Assembly: GCF_009498035.1 (NCBI RefSeq)
Contig: NZ_CP034550.1
Coordinates: 8,494,001 to 8,558,000, forward strand
Direction: 5' to 3'
Source: Saccharothrix syringae
Lineage (GTDB): Bacteria > Actinomycetota > Actinomycetes > Mycobacteriales > Pseudonocardiaceae
DNA: 64,000 nucleotides
In this document: one piece after another, positions 32,441 through 43,770 of the stretch
Position numbering within the stretch: the stretch's first letter is position 1
How the letters are laid out: the number at the start of each line of letters is the position of its first letter
Made by a program: the position numbers and the translations under genes
Notes under the pieces: generated by a model
What the model was told of the DNA's origin: nothing
Database searches by the model: none
Seen by the model: only the letters and a program-made list of their open reading frames with translations

Positions 32441-33070
32441 TCAGCCCAGGTGCTCGCGCACGACGCGCAGGTCCGCCAGGAAGCCCCGGTACGCCTCGTC
32501 GCGGTCGGGGGCGCGCAGCACCGACGACGGGTGGACCGTGGCGATGACGTCGTGCCCGCCCGCCCGCTCCAGCCGCCCGCGGCGCTCGGTGACCTTGAAG
32601 TCGTTGCCCAGGACGGCCTTGGCGGCGGTGGCGCCGAGGCAGACGACCAGGTCGGGCTCGACCCGCGCCAGTTCGGCGTGCAGCCACGGCACGCACGCCG
32701 TGACCTCGCCGCGCACCGGCGACTTGTGGATGCGCCGCTTGCCGCGCGCGTCCAGGGTGAACTTGAAGTGCTTGACCGCGTTGGTCAGGTAGACGCCCTC
32801 GCGGTCCAGGTCGGCCTCTGCCAGGGCCTTGTCCAGCAGCTTGCCCGCGGGGCCGACGAACGGCTCGCCGCGGCGGTCCTCGACGTCGCCGGGCTGCTCG
32901 CCGACGCACACCAGGCGGGCGTCCTCGGGCCCGGCGCCGAAGACGGTCTGGGTGGCGTCCTCGTACAGGTGGCACCCGCGGCACCCCGCCGCGGCGCGCC
33001 GCAGCGCCGCCAGGTCCGCGCCTTCCGGCACGAACGGGGCGGCGCTGCCGGTCCGGCTAGTGGTCGCCAC
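32441..33070 (-). CDS. udgX: UdgX-type uracil-DNA glycosylase
   Basis: A 209-residue iron-sulfur uracil-DNA glycosylase of the UdgX group. Motif A is GEQPGDVED, the group-specific loop is KRRIHKSP, and the C-terminal motif is HPSSVLRA. The His in the RRIH loop is the residue that in characterised UdgX forms a covalent bond to the abasic sugar after uracil removal. Cysteines in GCRGC, TACVPW and VVCLGA fit a 4Fe-4S cluster. The GTG start at 33070 overlaps the csbD-like gene by 14 bases, with AAGGA 8 bases upstream, so the two are one transcript and udgX may follow a stress promoter. Confidence 0.9.
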   Translation of the reverse strand: MATTSRTGSAAPFVPEGADLAALRRAAAGCRGCHLYEDATQTVFGAGPEDARLVCVGEQPGDVEDRRGEPFVGPAGKLLDKALAEADLDREGVYLTNAVKHFKFTLDARGKRRIHKSPVRGEVTACVPWLHAELARVEPDLVVCLGATAAKAVLGNDFKVTERRGRLERAGGHDVIATVHPSSVLRAPDRDEAYRGFLADLRVVREHLG

Positions 33071-33236
33071 GGAAGGCGTCCTTCACCTTCTCCGCTGCCT
33101 GCTTGAGGGAACCCTTGGCCTGCTCGGCGCGGCCCTCGGCCTGCCACTGCTCGTTGTCCGTGGCGTCACCGACCGCTTCCTTCGCGCGGCCCTTGAGCTC
33201 CTCGGCCTTGTTGTCGAACTTCTCGTCGGCACCCAC
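33057..33236 (-). CDS. CsbD-family stress protein
   Basis: A 59-residue hydrophilic protein. The sequence DEKFDNKAEELKGRAKEAVG, the block GDATDNEQWQAEGR and AKGSLKQAAEKVKD are characteristic of the CsbD family, small proteins induced in general stress in many bacteria and of unknown biochemical role. GTG 33236 has a GGAAGGG site 8 bases upstream. It overlaps the start of udgX by 14 bases and is the first gene of that pair. Confidence 0.9.
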   Translation of the reverse strand: MGADEKFDNKAEELKGRAKEAVGDATDNEQWQAEGRAEQAKGSLKQAAEKVKDAFRGDH

Positions 33237-33572
33237 GACAGAATCCCTTCCTAGACTGCCATCTCACCAGGTGGATACCCGTCAGCCGATCGGGGAAACC
33301 GGGAGCACGACCGCCGCGGGTGGCGCCGACCGGCCCCGCGGGCAGCGCGTTCGCCGCGCCGAGGGCGGTCCGGTTGCACCGAGCCACCCTCTCTCGACTA
33401 CGGTGATCGTCTACGCGGTTGAAAAGCCAGCCGCAAGCCACCCGGCGCCCGAGAGGGCACCAGGGTCAGCGAGAGCTGTGGGCTTGCCTGGGCCGGCACC
33501 CGCGTGTCCGTTGCGGCTCTTGCACTGCTGGCCTGGCTGACCGGTACCCACGTGTGAGAGAGGAGCCCGACC

Positions 33573-34064
33573 GTGGTCGGGGACAACGGCCGTGACGATT
33601 CGCTGACCGCGCGGATCGCCAGCCTTGAAGCCGAGGTGAGAGGGCTGCGCAAAGCCGTGCAGACACGCACCGTGATCGGGCAGGCCACGGGCCTGATCTC
33701 CGCGGTGCAGGGTTGCACCCCGCAGGAGGGGTTCCAGCTGCTCGTCCGCATGTCGCAGCACCACAACGTGAAGCTGCACACGATAGCCCTCAAGCTGCTC
33801 GACCTCTCGGCCGAGCTGGGACCGCGCCAGGCCGTGCGCGCCGTCCACCAGTCCGCCGAGCCGAACGGCCGGGTCGCCGCCTCCGAGTGGCCCGGGGTCG
33901 ACGTGGTGCACGCGGCCCGGCGGCTGGTCGCGGCGTACGACGCGGCGCAGGGGGCCGGTGACGAGCAGCCCGAGGTGCGCCGGCAGCTGGCCGACCAGGT
34001 CACCCTGGCCGGCCAGCTGCTCGCGGAGAAGCTCACCGAGGTGGGCTGGCTACCGGAGGGCTGA
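33573..34064 (+). CDS. ANTAR-domain RNA-binding antiterminator
   Basis: A 163-residue protein whose N-terminal half (about residues 15-80) is an ANTAR domain: LEAEVRGLRKAVQTRTVIGQ, then ATGLISAVQGCTPQEGFQLL and LHTIALKLL. ANTAR proteins bind paired hairpins in nascent RNA and prevent termination. There is no GAF or receiver domain in front, so the input may come through the C-terminal half (about 85-163), which is helical and unassigned. GTG 33573 has AGGAG 8 bases upstream. Its last 32 bases overlap the end of treZ on the other strand, a convergent overlap that could allow antisense effects. Confidence 0.88.
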   Translation: MVGDNGRDDSLTARIASLEAEVRGLRKAVQTRTVIGQATGLISAVQGCTPQEGFQLLVRMSQHHNVKLHTIALKLLDLSAELGPRQAVRAVHQSAEPNGRVAASEWPGVDVVHAARRLVAAYDAAQGAGDEQPEVRRQLADQVTLAGQLLAEKLTEVGWLPEG

Positions 34065-35751
34065 GCACCGCGAAGGAGTCGCCGGGCAGGCGCACGACCT
34101 GCCCGGCGACCTCCACACCGGCGGAGGCCAGCAGCACGTCCGGCGGTCCGTCGAACCGCACCTCGGCGTCCGGGCCCAGGTTGGCCAGCACGCGCAGCGG
34201 GCCGCGGTGCAGCTCCACCACACCGTCCCGCTCCCGCACCTCGAACCGGTCCAGCCGCGGGTCGGCCAGCTCGGGCCGCTCCCGGCGCAGCGCGATCAGC
34301 GCCCGGTAGGTCTCCAGCAGCTCCCGGTGGCCGTCGGCGGTCACCTCGTCCCAGCGCAGCGCCGAGCGCCGCACCGTGGCGGGGTCCATCGGGTCGGGCA
34401 CCTCCTGCTCGTCCCACCCGTGCCGGCCGAACTCGCGCCGCCTGCCGGTGCGCACCGCCTCGGCCAGCTCCGGGTCCGGGAACGACGCGAAGAACTGCCA
34501 CGGCGTGCTCGCCCCCCACTCCTCGCCCATGAAGATCATCGGCGTGTACGGCGAGCACAGCACCAGGGCCGCGCCGACGGCCAGGCGCCGGGGCGGCACC
34601 TTCGCCGACAGCCGGTCGCCGGTGGCGCGGTTGCCGACCTGGTCGTGGTTCTGCAGGTAGGCCAGGAACCGGTAGCCGGGCAGCCTGCGGTCGACCGGGC
34701 GGCCGTGGTGGCGGCCCCGGAACGACGACCAGGTGCCCGCGTGCAGGAACACGTCGCGCAGGGTCCGGCCGAGCTGCCCCTCGAAGTCCGGGTAGTAGCC
34801 GAACGTCTCGCCGCTGAGCGCGACGTGCAGCGCGTGGTGCAGGTCGTCGGCCCACTGGGCGTGCAGGCCGTAGCCGCCGCCCTCGCGCGCGGTGACCAGG
34901 CGGGCGTCGTTGAGGTCGGACTCGGCGATCAGCGTCAGCGGCCGGCCGAGCCCCGCCGACAGCGCGTCCACCTCGGTGGCCAGCTGCTCCAGCAGGTGCA
35001 GCGCGCTGCGGTCCACCAGGGCGTGCACGGCGTCGAGCCGCAGGCCGTCGACGTGGAAGTCGCGCAGCCAGCCCAGGGCGTTGTCGATCACGTACCGGCG
35101 GACCTCGTCCGAGCCCTCGCCGTCGAGGTTGAGGCCGGGGCCCCAGTCGTTGCTGCCCGCGAAGTAGGGCCCGAACCGGTCGAGGTACGCGCCGGAGGGC
35201 CCGAGGTGGTTGTAGACCACGTCGAGCAGCACGGCCAGCCCGCGCGCGTGGCAGGCGTCGACGAACCGCTTGAACCCGTCCGGCCCGCCGTAGGGCTCGT
35301 GCACCGCGCCCCACAGCACGCCGTCGTAGCCCCAGCCTGCGGTTCCGTCGAACGAGTTGACCGGCATCACCTCGACGTGGGTGATCCCCAGGTCGACCAG
35401 GTGGTCCAGTCGCCCGATCGCGCCGTCGAAGGTGCCCGACGGGGTGAACGTGCCGATGTGCAGCTCGTAGACCACCGCGCCCGGCAGCCCGCGCCCGGTC
35501 CACGCCGAGTCGGTCCAGGGGAACGCCGAGTGGTCGTAGACCCGGGACGCGGAGTGCACGCCGTCGGGCTGCCAGAGCGACCGGGGGTCGGGCAGGGCGT
35601 CGCCGTCGAGCACGAACGCGTAGTCCGCGCCCGCCTCGCGGGGCACGTCGGCGTGCCACCACCCGCCCTCGCCCGCGACCATGTCGTGCTCGCGGCCGTC
35701 GACCCGCACCCGGACGCGCTCGTGCGCCGGGGCCCACACCGAGAAAGTCAC
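34033..35751 (-). CDS. treZ: Malto-oligosyltrehalose trehalohydrolase
   Basis: A 572-residue GH13 enzyme that releases trehalose from maltooligosyl-trehalose made by TreY. It has an N-terminal CBM48-like beta domain (SVWAPAHERVRVRVDG), then the catalytic barrel: DVVYNHLGPSGAY, nucleophile Asp in GLRLDAVHAL, acid/base Glu in LIAESDLND, and LQNHDQVGNRATG, which is typical of TreZ. GTG 35751 overlaps the treY stop (GTGA) with GAGGAG just upstream. It is the last gene of glgX-treY-treZ and runs 32 bases into the convergent ANTAR gene. Confidence 0.95.
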   Translation of the reverse strand: MTFSVWAPAHERVRVRVDGREHDMVAGEGGWWHADVPREAGADYAFVLDGDALPDPRSLWQPDGVHSASRVYDHSAFPWTDSAWTGRGLPGAVVYELHIGTFTPSGTFDGAIGRLDHLVDLGITHVEVMPVNSFDGTAGWGYDGVLWGAVHEPYGGPDGFKRFVDACHARGLAVLLDVVYNHLGPSGAYLDRFGPYFAGSNDWGPGLNLDGEGSDEVRRYVIDNALGWLRDFHVDGLRLDAVHALVDRSALHLLEQLATEVDALSAGLGRPLTLIAESDLNDARLVTAREGGGYGLHAQWADDLHHALHVALSGETFGYYPDFEGQLGRTLRDVFLHAGTWSSFRGRHHGRPVDRRLPGYRFLAYLQNHDQVGNRATGDRLSAKVPPRRLAVGAALVLCSPYTPMIFMGEEWGASTPWQFFASFPDPELAEAVRTGRRREFGRHGWDEQEVPDPMDPATVRRSALRWDEVTADGHRELLETYRALIALRRERPELADPRLDRFEVRERDGVVELHRGPLRVLANLGPDAEVRFDGPPDVLLASAGVEVAGQVVRLPGDSFAVLSPPVASPPR

Positions 35752-37924
35752 CGATCTCCTCGCACCAGCAGCGCAACGGGGTAGCGGTCCAGCAGGTCCG
35801 CCAGGCGGGGGGCACCGGCGGGCACCGGGCGGGAGGTGAGCACGTCGGTCCACTCCCCCGGCGGCAGCGGCAGCACCGTGTCGCCCCAGCCGCCCGCGTC
35901 GGCCAGCCCGACGGGCAGCCGGGTGGCCACCGCGACCAGCCCGGTCCGCTCGAAGGCGACCGCGTGCCGCGCGGCCGGGCCGCTCGCCGGCAGCGGCCGG
36001 TAGCCGCGGAACAGCTCCGGCCGCTCCCGGCGCAGCCGCAGCGCGCGGTGCACCACGAGCAGCTTGGCCGCGCCGGAGTCGTCGACGTCGGGCAGCCAGC
36101 CCTCCTCGATGCGCCGCAGCAGCCTGCGCCGCACCTCGTAGTCGACCGGGCGGCGGTTGTCGGGGTCGACCAGGGACAGGTCCCACAGCTCGGTGCCCTG
36201 GTAGACGTCGGGCACGCCGGGCGCGGTCAGCTGCACCAGCTTCTGGCCCAGCGCGTTGGACCAGCCCGGCAGCACGACCCGGTCGACGAACTCGGCGACC
36301 TCGGCGGCCACCGGACCGTCCAGCACCTGGTCGGGCCACGCGGCCACGGCCGCCTCGAACTCCTCGTCGTGGTCGGTCCAGGTGGTGCGGACCTTGGCCT
36401 CCTTGGCGGCCTTGTCCAGGTAGGCGCGCATCCGGTCGGCGGTGATCGGCCACGCGCCGACCAGGGACTGCCAGGCCAGCATGTTCAGCGACGGCTCGTC
36501 GATCGGGTGCTCGGCGGTCCACCGGCGCACGTGCCCGGCGAACTCGTCGGGGATCTCGGCCAGCACGGCCAGCCGGGCGCGCACGTCCTCGGACCGCTTG
36601 GTGTCGTGCGTCGACAGCGCCGTCATGGCCAGCGGCGTCCCGGCCTCGCGCAGCGCGGCCCGCCGGTGGAACTCCTCGGGCGGCACGCCGAACCGGTCGG
36701 GCGCGCCGCCGACCTCGTTGAGCGCCGCGAACCGGGTGTAGCGGTAGAACGCGGTGTCCTCGGTGCCCTTGGCGACCACCATGCCGGAGGTCTGCTGGAC
36801 GCGGGTGGCCAGCTCGCCGCCCGGGTCGGCGCGGACCTGCTCGTCGAGCGCCCGCGCGGCCGGGCTCGTGGACGCGGCCACGGCCGCCCGCCACGCGTCC
36901 AGCCCCTCGGGCAGGTAGGAGCGGTAGACCGGGAAGTTGACCATGACCTCGGCCACGGCCCGCTCGGCCTCCGCGCGGTCCGGGTGGCGCACCAGCGCGG
37001 CGATCCGGCGCACCTCGGCGCGCAGGATCGTGTCGGCCACCAGCGCGCGGCTGGTGTGCTCGACCTCGGCGAAGTCGACGGGCACGCCCAGGTCGCGGGC
37101 CAGGTCGGTGAACCCCGCCTCGCCCGCCGGGTCGACGAACAGCCCGCACACCTCGCGCAGCGCGTCGTAGCCCGTGGTGCCCTCGACCGGCCAGCTCGCG
37201 GGCAGCGCCTCGTCCGCGCCGAGGATCTTCTCCACCACCAGCCACACGCCGGAGCGCTCCTTGAGCCGCCGCACGTACCCGCCGGGGTCGGCCAGGCCGT
37301 CGGGGTGGTCGACCCGCAGGCCGGTCACCTCGCCCGCGGCCACCCACCGCAGCACCTCGCCGTGCGTGGCCTCGAACACCTCCGGGTCCTCCACGCGCAC
37401 GCCGGCCAGCGTGGTGATGTCGAAGAACCGCCGGTAGTTCAGCTCGGCGTTGCCGCGCCGCCAGAACGCCAGCCGGTAGTGCTCGTGCTCCTCCTCGGAG
37501 CCCTCGTCGCCGGCGAAGGGCAGCAGCAGCTTGCCCGCCTCCCAGTCGACGTCGAAGTAGCCGGCGTAGCGCGACCCGCGCCCGTGCCGCAGCACGTCCG
37601 ACCACCAGGGGTTGACGTCGTTGTCGCCCACCGCCATGTGGTTGGGCACGATGTCGAGCACGAACCCGAGGCCGGCCTGCCGCAACGCCTTGCTCAGCGC
37701 CACCCGGCCGGCCTCGCCGCCCAGCTCCTCGCGGGCCCGGGTCGGGTCGACCACGTCGTAGCCGTGCGTGGAGCCGGGCACGGCCTCCAGCACCGGCGAG
37801 GCGTAGAGCGCGCCCGCGCCCAGCGCGTCCAGGTAGTCCACCACCGCCTCCGCGTCGGCGAAGGTGAAGTCGGGGGTGAACTGGATGCGGTAGGTCGAGG
37901 TGGGGGCGCCCGGTGGTGTCCCGC

Positions 37925-37928
<4 letters not shown>
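35748..37928 (-). CDS. treY: Malto-oligosyltrehalose synthase
   Basis: A 726-residue GH13 family enzyme that turns the reducing-end glucose of a maltodextrin into a terminal trehalose unit by intramolecular transglycosylation. Diagnostic blocks: [16 protein letters not shown] at the N-terminus, [15 protein letters not shown], nucleophile region [23 protein letters not shown] with the Glu, and [16 protein letters not shown]. The ATG at 37928 overlaps the glgX stop (ATGA), and the stop overlaps the treZ start. This fixes equal co-expression of debranching, isomerising and releasing enzymes. Cytoplasmic; it supplies trehalose from glycogen. Confidence 0.96.
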
Positions 37929-40051
<2,123 letters not shown>

Positions 40052-40101
40052 AGGGTTTTCCTCCGGACGAGCTGAGACTTACCGACCCCTACCGTTGTAG
40101 A

Positions 40102-40461
40102 TCAAGACCTGCCGGTGTGCGACCTGACGAGCTGACCGCGGGCCGCGACCAGCAGCAGGCGGGCTTCCTGGAGCTCGGCGTAGCGGAGGTGTTCGGCGGC
40201 CGCCTCGGCGCAGGCCACGGCCTGGCCCAGGGCGGGGTTCGCGCCGGCCTCGGTGCGGCGCAGGGCGTCGCGCAGCGACTCCTCGGCGTGGTGCGTGCCG
40301 GACTGCGGGTCGGCCAGGTTCGACGGCCGGACCGCGGTGAGGACCCGTTCGACGGCCGCTTCGAGCACGTCGGCGGGATGCGCGGCGCGGGTCGCGACGG
40401 GGGCGGTCTGGGCGGGCAGTTCGGGCAACAACCCGGTGCGGGCGACGAGCTCGGTGTTCAC
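40102..40461 (-). CDS. Hypothetical protein upstream of glgX
   Basis: A 119-residue protein I do not recognise. It is mostly alpha-helical by appearance and Ala/Glu-rich (VLEAAVERVLTAV, EESLRDALRRTEAG, ALGQAVACAEAAAEHLRYAELQEAR cut into helices), without membrane segment or signal peptide. The GTG start at 40461 has GGAGG about 12 bases upstream; a longer frame to 40554 lacks such a site. Base composition and codon use match the neighbours, and the gene lies 50 bases before glgX on the same strand, so it may be expressed with the trehalose genes. Confidence 0.6.
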   Translation of the reverse strand: MNTELVARTGLLPELPAQTAPVATRAAHPADVLEAAVERVLTAVRPSNLADPQSGTHHAEESLRDALRRTEAGANPALGQAVACAEAAAEHLRYAELQEARLLLVAARGQLVRSHTGRS

Positions 40462-40550
40462 GGGTGAATGCCACCTCCAACCATGGCGCGGGTGACGGGC
40501 TAGACCATACTCCGCAGGTGGGCGGCCCGCGGTGACGTGCGTGTTTCGGA

Positions 40551-42419
40551 TCATGCGCCGCGCCCGGCGGCGAGGGCGGCGGCCACCCGGCGCACGCGCG
40601 GGTCGTCGAACAGGTCGGCGAGCGCGACGGGCAGCGGGATCCGCCAGTTCGGGTACTGGTCGGTGGTGCCGGGCAGGTTGGGCTGGCGGGTCTCACCCAG
40701 CGCATCCTGGGGTGATGTCAGCACGAGGACCGAGCGGGCCCGGGCGAGCAGTGCGTGGAACGCGGTAACCAGGTCATCGGCGGGAACACCCTCCTGCTTG
40801 AGCAGCTCTACCAACTCGTCCCGCTCGCGCGCGGCTGCCTCGTATTCCCCTTCCGGGGGACCTTCAAACTGCCCCAGTTCGGCTCGCACCCGAACGTGTT
40901 CGGCGGCCAGGAAGCCGGCCACCGTCGGCAGGTCGTGCGTGGAGATGCTCGCCATGGCCGACTCGCGCCACTTCTCCGGCGGCACCAGCGGGTGGTCGGG
41001 CAGGTCGTAGTCGCGCTGGAACCACAGCACCGCCGAGCTGAGCATGCCGTGCTCGTGCAGCGACTCGGTGACCTTCGGCTCCACCGTGCCCAGGTCCTCG
41101 CCGACGACGACGGCGCCCGCGCGGTGCGCCTCCAGCGTCAGCACGGCCAGCATCGCCTCGGCGTCGTAGTGCACGTAGGTGCCGCGCTTGGCCGGTTCGC
41201 CCGGCGGGATCCACCACAGCCGCCACAGGCCCGCGACGTGGTCGATCCGGATGCCGTCGGCGTGGCGCAGCACGCTGCGCACCACCGCGCGGAAGGGCTC
41301 GTAGCCCTGCTCGGCGAGCCGGTCCGGCCGCCACGGCGGCAGGTTCCAGTCCTGGCCGAGCTGGCTGAACGCGTCCGGCGGGGCGCCCACGGTGACGTCC
41401 GCGGCGAAGGCGTCGCGCCAGGCCCACGTGTCGGCACCACCGGGGTGCACCCCGACGGGCAGGTCGTGGACGACGCCGACTGGCATACCCGCATCGTGCG
41501 CCGCGTCACGTGCCCGGGCTAGCTGCTGCTCGCACAATTCCTGGAGCCACGCGTGGAACATCACTCGTTCGTGTGACGGCGTTGCGGTGGCGGGGTCCTG
41601 CTGCGCGGCGGGCCAGGTCCGCCAGTCGGGACCGTGCTCCTCGGCCAGCGCGCAGAACCGGGCGAAGTCCAGCAGGTCGCCCTCGGGCTCCCGGTGCTCC
41701 TCGTGCCGCCACAGCAGCTCCAGCGCCTCGGCCTTGGCCCGCCACACCGCGTCGTAGTCGATCAGCCCGGTGTCGTTGGGCGGGCGCAGCGCGTCGATCC
41801 GCGCACGGGTCTCCGCGTCGACCCGGTGGTAGGCGGGGACGTCGGTGACGCGCAGGTAGAGCGGGTTGGCGTAGCGGCGGCTGGACGGCGAGTACGGCGA
41901 CCGCTCGACCGGCGTGGTCGGGCTGATCGCCTGCACCGGGTTGACCAGCAGCACGCCCGCGCCCAGCTCCTCGGCGCTGCGCCGCGCCAGGGTGGCCAGG
42001 TCGCCGTAGTCGCCCATGCCCCACGACTCGGCCGAGCGCATCGCGTAGAGCTGGAGCATCCACCCCCACGCCCGCGGCACGGCCGGCAGCCGGCGCGGCG
42101 CCACGATCACGGTGCGGTCGCCGAGCCGGTGGTAGCCCGGCGGCAGCGCGGCGGGCAGCTCCACCTCGCCGCCGTCCTCCAGCCGGATCGTGCCGGTCTC
42201 GTCGAGCACGTCGCCCTCGTGCAGCACGAGGGTCCGCGGCGGCGGCTTGGGCGCGGCCAGGGCGCGGCGCACCGCCTCCGGGGTGGAGGCGTCCACGTCC
42301 AGCTGCGCCAGGACCGCCACCACCACGTCCGCGTCGACGTCCGCGCGGCGCTGGTTGGCGTCCTCGTAGTGCGTGGCCACCCCGTGGGCCTCGGCCAGTG
42401 CCGCGAGCTCGTCGTCCAC
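40551..42419 (-). CDS. malQ: 4-alpha-glucanotransferase (amylomaltase)
   Basis: A GH77 enzyme of about 622 residues that transfers maltosyl units between maltodextrins, releasing glucose and lengthening chains. Motifs are intact: PVGVHPGGADTWAW, FSQLGQDWNLPPW, nucleophile Asp in GIRIDHVAGLWRLWW, acid/base Glu in VVGEDLGTV, and SISTHDLPTVAGF. The N-terminal about 140-residue extra domain is that of actinobacterial and enterobacterial MalQ. The start is uncertain: GTG 42419 begins the first conserved helix, while GTG 42476 would add 19 residues. It is next to a LacI regulator and complements GlgX in recycling short dextrins. Confidence 0.94.
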   Translation of the reverse strand: MDDELAALAEAHGVATHYEDANQRRADVDADVVVAVLAQLDVDASTPEAVRRALAAPKPPPRTLVLHEGDVLDETGTIRLEDGGEVELPAALPPGYHRLGDRTVIVAPRRLPAVPRAWGWMLQLYAMRSAESWGMGDYGDLATLARRSAEELGAGVLLVNPVQAISPTTPVERSPYSPSSRRYANPLYLRVTDVPAYHRVDAETRARIDALRPPNDTGLIDYDAVWRAKAEALELLWRHEEHREPEGDLLDFARFCALAEEHGPDWRTWPAAQQDPATATPSHERVMFHAWLQELCEQQLARARDAAHDAGMPVGVVHDLPVGVHPGGADTWAWRDAFAADVTVGAPPDAFSQLGQDWNLPPWRPDRLAEQGYEPFRAVVRSVLRHADGIRIDHVAGLWRLWWIPPGEPAKRGTYVHYDAEAMLAVLTLEAHRAGAVVVGEDLGTVEPKVTESLHEHGMLSSAVLWFQRDYDLPDHPLVPPEKWRESAMASISTHDLPTVAGFLAAEHVRVRAELGQFEGPPEGEYEAAARERDELVELLKQEGVPADDLVTAFHALLARARSVLVLTSPQDALGETRQPNLPGTTDQYPNWRIPLPVALADLFDDPRVRRVAAALAAGRGA

Positions 42420-42525
42420 GCCGGACAGCTTCGTCTCCTCTGGTCGGCCCGAGCCAGGGCGACCGGGGCCGGTCACCCGAAGGATGCAGGTGGTTCGTCA
42501 GGTCAATAACCGCTGCGCGCCGCGC

Positions 42526-43446
42526 TCAAACCCGCCGACCGGAGGAATCGCGGACGACCAGCCGCACCGGCGGCGGCCCACCCGCGGCGTCCTCGCCGCG
42601 CAGCCGGGACAGCAGCACGTCCACGGCGTGCTCACCGCGCTCCCGCCACGCGCCCTCGACCGCGGTGATGCCCACCGCGCGGGTCAGCTCGGCACCGTCC
42701 AGGCTGACGATGGAGACGTCACCGGGCACGGCCCGCCCGTCGCGGCGCAGCCGCAGGAACACGCCCAGCGCCACCTCGCCGCTGGAGCTGATCACCGCCG
42801 TCGGCAGCCGCTCGGCGTCCAGCAGCACGTCCACCACCTGCTCGCCGCCCGCCACGGTCGGCGAGGACCACAGGGTCCACTCCGGACGCACGCGCAGCCC
42901 GCCGGCGGCGAGTTCCTCGTCGTGCGACTCGTCGCCGGTGACCACGAGCGCGACGTCCCGGTGCCCCAGCTCGACCAGGTGCCCGACGGCCAGGCGCAGC
43001 GCCTCGCGCAGGTCGTCGTCGCCGACCTCGACCACCGGCACGTCCAGCCCGCGCAGCGCCGCGCCCTCGGCCGGGGTGAGGTCGACCGACAGGGCGAGCA
43101 CCCCGTCGACCCGGCGGGCCAGCGGCAGCTCCTCGAAGAAGCGGGCCCGGGCCGGCGGTTCCCCGAGCACGTAGAGCAGGACGTCGTAGCCGGCCTGCCG
43201 CAGCGCGCCCTCCGCGCCCGCGAGCAGGTCGCCCCGCCGGACGTCACCGGCCAGCACGGCGATCGCGTACCGCCGGCCGCCCGCGAGGCTCGACGCGTCG
43301 CGGGCGATGGCGTACCGCATCCGCTTGGCGACCTCCGTGACGTACCGGCGGGTCGCCTCCGAGACCCCCGGCTCGCCGCGCAGCGCCCGCGACACCGTCG
43401 CGGCGGACACCCCGGCGGCCCGCGCGACGTCGGACATGCTCGTCAA
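42526..43446 (-). CDS. LacI-family transcriptional regulator
   Basis: A 306-residue sugar-responsive repressor. The N-terminal helix-turn-helix and hinge are MSDVARAAGVSAATVSRALR and ASSLAGGRRYAIAVL, followed by a periplasmic-binding-protein-like effector domain (LLAGAEGALRQAGYDVLLY, RVDGVLALSVDL, VPVVEVGDDDL). The TTG start at 43446 has GGAGGTGG 6 bases upstream. It lies 106 bases before malQ on the same strand, so it likely controls malQ and possibly the glgX operon in answer to a maltodextrin or glucose derivative. No clear operator palindrome was found in the malQ leader. Confidence 0.92.
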   Translation of the reverse strand: MTSMSDVARAAGVSAATVSRALRGEPGVSEATRRYVTEVAKRMRYAIARDASSLAGGRRYAIAVLAGDVRRGDLLAGAEGALRQAGYDVLLYVLGEPPARARFFEELPLARRVDGVLALSVDLTPAEGAALRGLDVPVVEVGDDDLREALRLAVGHLVELGHRDVALVVTGDESHDEELAAGGLRVRPEWTLWSSPTVAGGEQVVDVLLDAERLPTAVISSSGEVALGVFLRLRRDGRAVPGDVSIVSLDGAELTRAVGITAVEGAWRERGEHAVDVLLSRLRGEDAAGGPPPVRLVVRDSSGRRV

Positions 43447-43618
43447 CTTCCACCTCCCGGCCTGGTACGAGCCTATCCAGATCCGGGCGCCGGGCCTGTT
43501 GCGAACATCACTTGAGGGGCGGCGGTCGAGCAGCGGGGCTCACCGAGCGGCAGTCGGGGGACGGGCTCGGGAGACGGCGGCAGGCGCCCGGGACCTCGGG
43601 CCGGCCGTCAGGCCACCT

Positions 43619-43770
43619 GTCGGACCACCCCGTCGGGCCATCCGGCGACCGCCCGTCAGACCGGCCGACAAGCCGCTCGTCGGACCAGCCCGTCGGGCCA
43701 TCCGGCGACCGCCCGTCGGACCACCCGACAAGCCACTCGTCGGAACACCCGACAGGTCGCCCGTCAGGCG
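43619..43770. repeat. 60-bp tandem repeat, about 2.5 units
   Basis: Units begin at 43619 and 43679 with exact 60-base spacing, and a truncated third begins at 43739. Between the first two units only a few bases differ. Each unit contains CGTCGGGCCATCCGGCGACC and sub-repeats of the form CGTCGGACCA. It lies in the gap between the LacI gene and the F420 oxidoreductase stop and just touches the latter's last codons. Confidence 0.85.

Noticed and set aside
40496..40507. Third DasR-like site (CGGGCTAGACCA)
   Set aside because: It has two mismatches to the core, only one good half-site, and no aminosugar gene next to it. Chance is likely at this base composition.
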